This document shows positions 5,775 to 8,960 of a stretch of DNA of 8,960 nucleotides, one piece after another. Under the pieces are notes generated by a model that worked only from the letters and a program-made list of their open reading frames with translations, did no database searches and had not been told where the DNA came from. The translations under genes and the position numbers were made by a program. Each line of letters opens with the position of its first letter. Position 1 is the stretch's first letter. Source of the DNA: Chryseobacterium sp. UBA6632 (GTDB taxonomy: Bacteria; Bacteroidota; Bacteroidia; Flavobacteriales; Weeksellaceae); the NCBI GenBank assembly GCA_002455915.1, contig DKLU01000396.1, forward strand, positions 1 through 8,960, written 5' to 3'.

Positions 5775-5782
5775 CAAATATA
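5775..5782 (-). promoter_or_regulatory. TAnnTTTG -7 box for the GNAT gene
   Basis: TATATTTG on the minus strand, a perfect -7 match, ending 3 nt before the ATG at 5771. It supports 5771 rather than 5846 as the start and suggests a leaderless transcript. Confidence 0.5.
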
Positions 5783-5856
5783 AAAAATCCTGATCAATAG
5801 ATATTTTCAAATCATCAAATTCACTCATTTTCAAATTAACATTCACATTTTCTCAC

Positions 5857-5864
5857 TAAATTTG
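5857..5864 (+). promoter_or_regulatory. TAnnTTTG -7 box for mutS2
   Basis: TAAATTTG on the plus strand, a perfect -7 match, ending 4 nt before the GTG start at 5869. The overlapping ATG at 5867 is out of frame and hits a stop after three codons, so it cannot start this gene. Confidence 0.5.
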
Positions 5865-5868
5865 CAAT

Positions 5869-8016
5869 GTGTATATAAATAAAGAAGATTTAAACGAATT
5901 AGAGTTTCCGCAATTGCTCGCGGAAATTTCTCCTTTTGCGTATTCTCCGAAAACAAGAGAGAAAATTCTTCAACTTCGTCCGATGGAAATTGACGAGGCA
6001 GAACTTTCATTGAAAAAAACGTCTGAATATTTGTCGAGTTTTGAAAGTTCAAATGCGATTCCGTTTGATGAATATGAAGATATTGAAAGTGAGCTTAAGC
6101 TAATGCTGATCGAGAATTACCGTCTTGAGAACAGCGCTTTCATCAGAATCAAAACCATCACGGAGCAAATCGGGAAACTGCAAAAGTTTTTTCCTACCAT
6201 GCCTGAAACGTTTCCTACCTTAATTCAGGATGTTTCTGTGTTGGAATTCAAAAAAGAAATTATTGATAAAGTTGATAAAGTTTTTAACCGTTTTGGTGAA
6301 GTAAAAAGTGAGGCTTCTCCAGTTTTAAAAGCGTTAAGAGCAGAAATTCAGATTGCTAAAAAAGCAATTACCGAAAATTTCAACCGCGCTTTGTTCAATT
6401 ACGGGCAAAGTGATTTCTTGGATGATATTCGCGAAACGATTATTGATGACCAAAGGGTGTTGGCGGTAAAATCTGCCTATAAGAAAAGAGTCGCTGGGCG
6501 AGTTTTAGGCCTTTCAAAAACGGGTTCTATCACTTACATGCAACCGGATTCTGTAGTAAAACATTACTTTAAATTAAAAGAAAGCGAAGAAGAAGAGAAA
6601 AAGGAAATCGACAAAATTCTGAGAAAGTTAACCGCAGAATTGGCAGAATTTCAACCTCAACTTTGGAGATATCAGAAATATATTTTCGATCTTGATCTTA
6701 CGAGAGCTAAAGCAAAATTTGCAGAATTGATTAATGGAGTTTTACCAAAAATCAACCGTCATAAGACCTTAAAATTAAGAGAAGCGTTCCATCCTTTATT
6801 ATTTTTAAGAAATAAAGCGGAAAACAAAACCATTTTCTCACAAACGCTGAGTTTAACGGATCAAAACAGAATTATCTGTATTTCCGGACCGAATGCGGGA
6901 GGAAAATCAATCACATTGAAAACAGTAGGATTGCTTCAATTGATGATTCAAAGTGGAATTTTGGTTCCAACTCATCCGAAATCCGAGATGTTTTTCTTTG
7001 ATAAAATCATGACCGATATTGGTGACAATCAATCGATTGAAAATCACCTTTCAACTTATTCCTCAAGATTGAAGAAAATGGGCGGAATCATTCGTGAAGC
7101 CGATGCTAATACGCTTTTACTCATTGATGAATTTGGAACAGGATCTGATCCTGAACTGGGTGGCGCTTTGGCTGAGAGTTTCTTTGAATTTTTCTACGAT
7201 AAAAAGAGTTTTGCGATCATTACAACCCACTACACCAACATTAAATTGGCGGTAGAACAACTTCCGCATGCTCAGAATGCGGCGATGCTTTTTAATGAAG
7301 AAACGCTGGAACCGATGTATAAATTGGAAGTCGGACAGGCCGGAAGTTCATTTACTTTTGAGGTTGCCGAGAAGAATAAAATCCCGAGGTTTATCATTCA
7401 TTCTGCGAAGAAAAAAGTGGAACATGATATTGTAAATCTGGATAAAACGATTGTAAAGCTTCAGCAGGAAAAATATGAAGTTGAAAAACTGAAAACCGAT
7501 CTTGCCGAAAGAAAAGAATCTGTGGAAGACAAACGCGATAATCTTCAAAAACTGAATGAACAGCTTCAACAAAAGTTATTCAATTTCCAGAAACTGTATG
7601 AAGAAGAACATCGTAAACTTCAGTTTGGGACTAAGATTGAATCTTTTATCGACAGCTATGTGAAAGGCAAATCGAGGAAAGATGTGGTAAAAGATTTTGT
7701 AAAAATTCTGGAACAGGAAAAATTCAGAAAAATCGGAGCTGATAAAGATGAATCCAAACGACTTCAGGTTGTGAAAAGAAAAATCACACAACAGCTGAAG
7801 AAAGAGGAAGTGATTGAAAAAATCACGGAAACCAACGAAAAGCTGGAAGAAAAACGTAAAACCGACCGCGCGCTTTGGATGAAAGTAGGACAACGTGTGA
7901 GAATTTCAGGAAGTACAAGTGTCGGAACGATTGAAAAAATTTCGAGGAATAAAGTGATCGTTAATTACGGAACGTTCAAAACCACAATTGATGCCGATGA
8001 ACTGGAAAGAATTTAA
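5869..8016 (+). CDS. mutS2: MutS2-like ATPase lacking the Smr domain
   Basis: A 715-residue MutS2-family protein. MutS2 proteins are dimeric ABC-type ATPases linked to suppression of recombination and, in Bacillus, to splitting of collided ribosomes. Seen: N-terminal core and lever helices at about 1-310; Walker A GPNAGGKS at 340-347; Walker B LLLIDEFGTGSDP with Asp420 and Glu421; the switch THY with His454; a long charged coiled coil at about 523-610; and a small beta domain at 671-715 (KVGQRVRI...GTIEKI...VIVNYG). Standard MutS2 is about 780 residues and ends in an Smr nuclease domain; here the protein stops after the beta domain, and no Smr motif appears in the following DNA. I believe this short form is usual in flavobacteria. 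The start is GTG, because the upstream in-frame stop at 5857 and the match to MutS2 N-termini leave no other good choice. The next gene begins 9 bp after the stop. Confidence 0.93.
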   Translation: MYINKEDLNELEFPQLLAEISPFAYSPKTREKILQLRPMEIDEAELSLKKTSEYLSSFESSNAIPFDEYEDIESELKLMLIENYRLENSAFIRIKTITEQIGKLQKFFPTMPETFPTLIQDVSVLEFKKEIIDKVDKVFNRFGEVKSEASPVLKALRAEIQIAKKAITENFNRALFNYGQSDFLDDIRETIIDDQRVLAVKSAYKKRVAGRVLGLSKTGSITYMQPDSVVKHYFKLKESEEEEKKEIDKILRKLTAELAEFQPQLWRYQKYIFDLDLTRAKAKFAELINGVLPKINRHKTLKLREAFHPLLFLRNKAENKTIFSQTLSLTDQNRIICISGPNAGGKSITLKTVGLLQLMIQSGILVPTHPKSEMFFFDKIMTDIGDNQSIENHLSTYSSRLKKMGGIIREADANTLLLIDEFGTGSDPELGGALAESFFEFFYDKKSFAIITTHYTNIKLAVEQLPHAQNAAMLFNEETLEPMYKLEVGQAGSSFTFEVAEKNKIPRFIIHSAKKKVEHDIVNLDKTIVKLQQEKYEVEKLKTDLAERKESVEDKRDNLQKLNEQLQQKLFNFQKLYEEEHRKLQFGTKIESFIDSYVKGKSRKDVVKDFVKILEQEKFRKIGADKDESKRLQVVKRKITQQLKKEEVIEKITETNEKLEEKRKTDRALWMKVGQRVRISGSTSVGTIEKISRNKVIVNYGTFKTTIDADELERI

Positions 8017-8025
8017 ATTTCAACA

Positions 8026-8514
8026 ATGACGGTAGAAACACGAATCGTTTTTAAGGATTTTTTACTATTCAACCTAAAAAATTCATTAATCCGAATCATT
8101 ATATTTCCAATAATTGCATTGATATTCTTTGGAATCAATTATTATAATACAGATAATGATAACCGGGAATTTATGGAATCTGCTTCTGTCTGGCTGTTGA
8201 TCTTTTTTGTATTTATTATCATTCGAACATATTTTAGTGTGAGGAAAATTTTTTATTCAAACCAAATGATTCAGGAAAATATTTCTTATACGTTTACAAA
8301 TGAAAATATTCAATCTAAAGGAGAAACCTTTGATTCAGAATTTGCCTGGAATACGGTTTATAAAATGAAAGAAAAAAAAGACTGGTTTTTGATCTACCAA
8401 ACGGCTCAGATTATGAATATGGTTCCGAAAAAGTTTTTCACGAAAGATCAGATTTTAGAATTCCGAAATATTGTGAAAAATAATAAAATACGGTCAAAAT
8501 TAAGAAACGATTAA
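8026..8514 (+). CDS. YcxB-like membrane protein
   Basis: A 162-residue protein of unknown function that fits the YcxB-like family. Seen: two transmembrane helices at about 20-40 and 54-70, then a soluble domain. The domain has YTFTNENIQSKGE, a Trp-containing segment (FAWNTVYKMKEKKDWFLIYQ) and MVPKKFFTKDQILEFR near 133-148. That order (strand with F/W, 'dwfliy', then 'PKk.ft..q...fr') is the family pattern, which resembles a small PH-like fold. It follows mutS2 by 9 bp and is likely translated from the same mRNA; an A-rich 'caaca' precedes the ATG. A strong terminator follows the stop, closing the operon. Whether it has any link to MutS2 is unknown. Confidence 0.85.
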   Translation: MTVETRIVFKDFLLFNLKNSLIRIIIFPIIALIFFGINYYNTDNDNREFMESASVWLLIFFVFIIIRTYFSVRKIFYSNQMIQENISYTFTNENIQSKGETFDSEFAWNTVYKMKEKKDWFLIYQTAQIMNMVPKKFFTKDQILEFRNIVKNNKIRSKLRND

Positions 8515-8527
8515 TTTAAAAATAAAG

Positions 8528-8551
8528 AGAGAGTGTTTATCGGCACTCTCT
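8528..8551. terminator. Two-way hairpin terminator
   Basis: AGAGAGTG (8528-8535), an 8-nt loop, then CACTCTCT (8544-8551): a perfect 8-bp stem with T-rich flanks on both strands (TTTGTTTTA on plus; TTTATTTTT on minus after the stem). It lies 13 nt after the YcxB-like stop and 10 nt after the stop of the opposing gene, so it serves both. Confidence 0.85.
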
Positions 8552-8561
8552 TTTGTTTTAT

Positions 8562-8960
8562 TTACTTTTTAATGAATTTTAATTGAACTGACTGATCTTT
8601 ATCTTTTACATGAAGAAAATAATTTCCTCTTGTCATATTGTGCAGATTAATTTTATTATTTGAGACCGTTCCTTCCTCTACTTTTTGTCCCAAAACATTA
8701 TAGATTTCAAAATTTGCATTGGTGGTAATTCCTGAAACATGAAGAATTTCCGATGCTGGATTGGGATAAATCGTCACTTCATTTTTCTTGCCGGCTTCAT
8801 TTGTAGATAAGAAACTGCTTGAGAATGTAATTCCGTAATCTTCAACTTCGCCCTCTGCGAAAGTTCCGCATCCGTTACTGACAATTTCCGGCGACACAAT
8901 AACCCTCATGGTCGTTCCGCACATTGGGCTATTCGTTCCTGTAAATGCAAGTACCGGAAT
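8562..8960 (-). CDS. T9SS-exported protein with GEVED-like and sorting domains (3' end only)
   Basis: The C-terminal 132 residues of a larger secreted protein; the frame stays open to the right edge, so the start is outside. Internal Met codons (for example at 8924) are not real starts. Seen: a Cys-containing segment followed by FAEGEVEDYGITF, which matches the end of the GEVED domain found in many Bacteroidetes extracellular proteins. A short linker comes next, then a type A C-terminal sorting domain of the type IX secretion system: VTIYPNPASEILHV, YNVLGQKV, NLHNMTRGNYFLHV and the final LKFIKK. Known for the family: the sorting domain directs passage across the outer membrane and is removed as the protein is anchored to the surface or released. 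The N-terminal catalytic or adhesive part cannot be seen, so the protein's activity is unknown. Confidence 0.92.
   Translation of the reverse strand: MPVLAFTGTNSPMCGTTMRVIVSPEIVSNGCGTFAEGEVEDYGITFSSSFLSTNEAGKKNEVTIYPNPASEILHVSGITTNANFEIYNVLGQKVEEGTVSNNKINLHNMTRGNYFLHVKDKDQSVQLKFIKK

Noticed and set aside
5772..5846. A longer form of the GNAT protein starting at 5846
   Set aside because: The extra 25 residues precede the usual family opening, and a TATATTTG promoter box lies between this ATG and the ATG at 5771.
5843..6052. A 69-codon minus-strand open frame overlapping the start of mutS2
   Set aside because: It lies opposite a well-supported coding sequence, has no recognisable domain, and runs across the mutS2 promoter box.
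7348..7893. Phe-rich minus-strand open frames opposite the mutS2 coiled coil
   Set aside because: Phe and Leu richness is what the complement of Lys/Glu-rich coding DNA gives; there is no start context or domain.
8017..8514. A frameshifted Smr domain after mutS2
   Set aside because: The downstream frame encodes a complete YcxB-like protein with its own start; no LDLRG or HGxG motif is visible.

Overview
The window looks like chromosomal DNA of a flavobacterium, most likely Chryseobacterium or a close relative (Weeksellaceae); the genus is an inference. The support is high A+T content, TAnnTTTG-type -7 promoter boxes, A-rich start regions, a type IX secretion (T9SS) C-terminal sorting domain, a MutS2 without its Smr domain, and a microviridin-type graspetide precursor of the kind known from Chryseobacterium.

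Left part (1-2040), all on the minus strand. An 82-residue graspetide (microviridin-like RiPP) precursor sits at the left edge, with leader motif PFFATFLE and core TLKFPSDGDD. Its ATP-grasp ligases would be expected beyond base 1 and are not visible. Upstream of it lie pdxJ (vitamin B6 synthesis) and a YbfF-type alpha/beta-hydrolase, probably co-transcribed. They are separated by an unusual inverted array of 7-bp repeats (1187-1264).

Middle part (2000-5860). A YbdG-type MscS-family channel gene (minus) diverges from a DUF456 membrane protein gene plus a small lipoprotein gene (plus). The lipoprotein gene runs tail to tail into ung (uracil-DNA glycosylase). The two reading frames overlap by 14 bp, and one palindrome carries both stop codons and looks like a two-way terminator. 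Upstream of ung there is a degenerate inverted-repeat element, then a GNAT acetyltransferase gene. Both ung and the acetyltransferase gene probably start downstream of their longest possible open frame.

Right part (5857-8960). A MutS2-like ATPase gene (plus, GTG start) is followed closely by a YcxB-like membrane protein gene. A strong hairpin terminator separates these from the 3' end of a T9SS-exported protein (minus) that carries a GEVED-like segment and a type A sorting domain; its 5' part is beyond the right edge.

A theme across the window is that first genes of transcription units have a TAnnTTTG box ending only 3-5 nt before the start codon (pdxJ, ybdG, the GNAT gene and mutS2 exactly; DUF456 with one mismatch). 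This suggests leaderless or nearly leaderless mRNAs, and it helped decide two starts. The most exciting element is the graspetide precursor. The other genes look like ordinary housekeeping or envelope genes.
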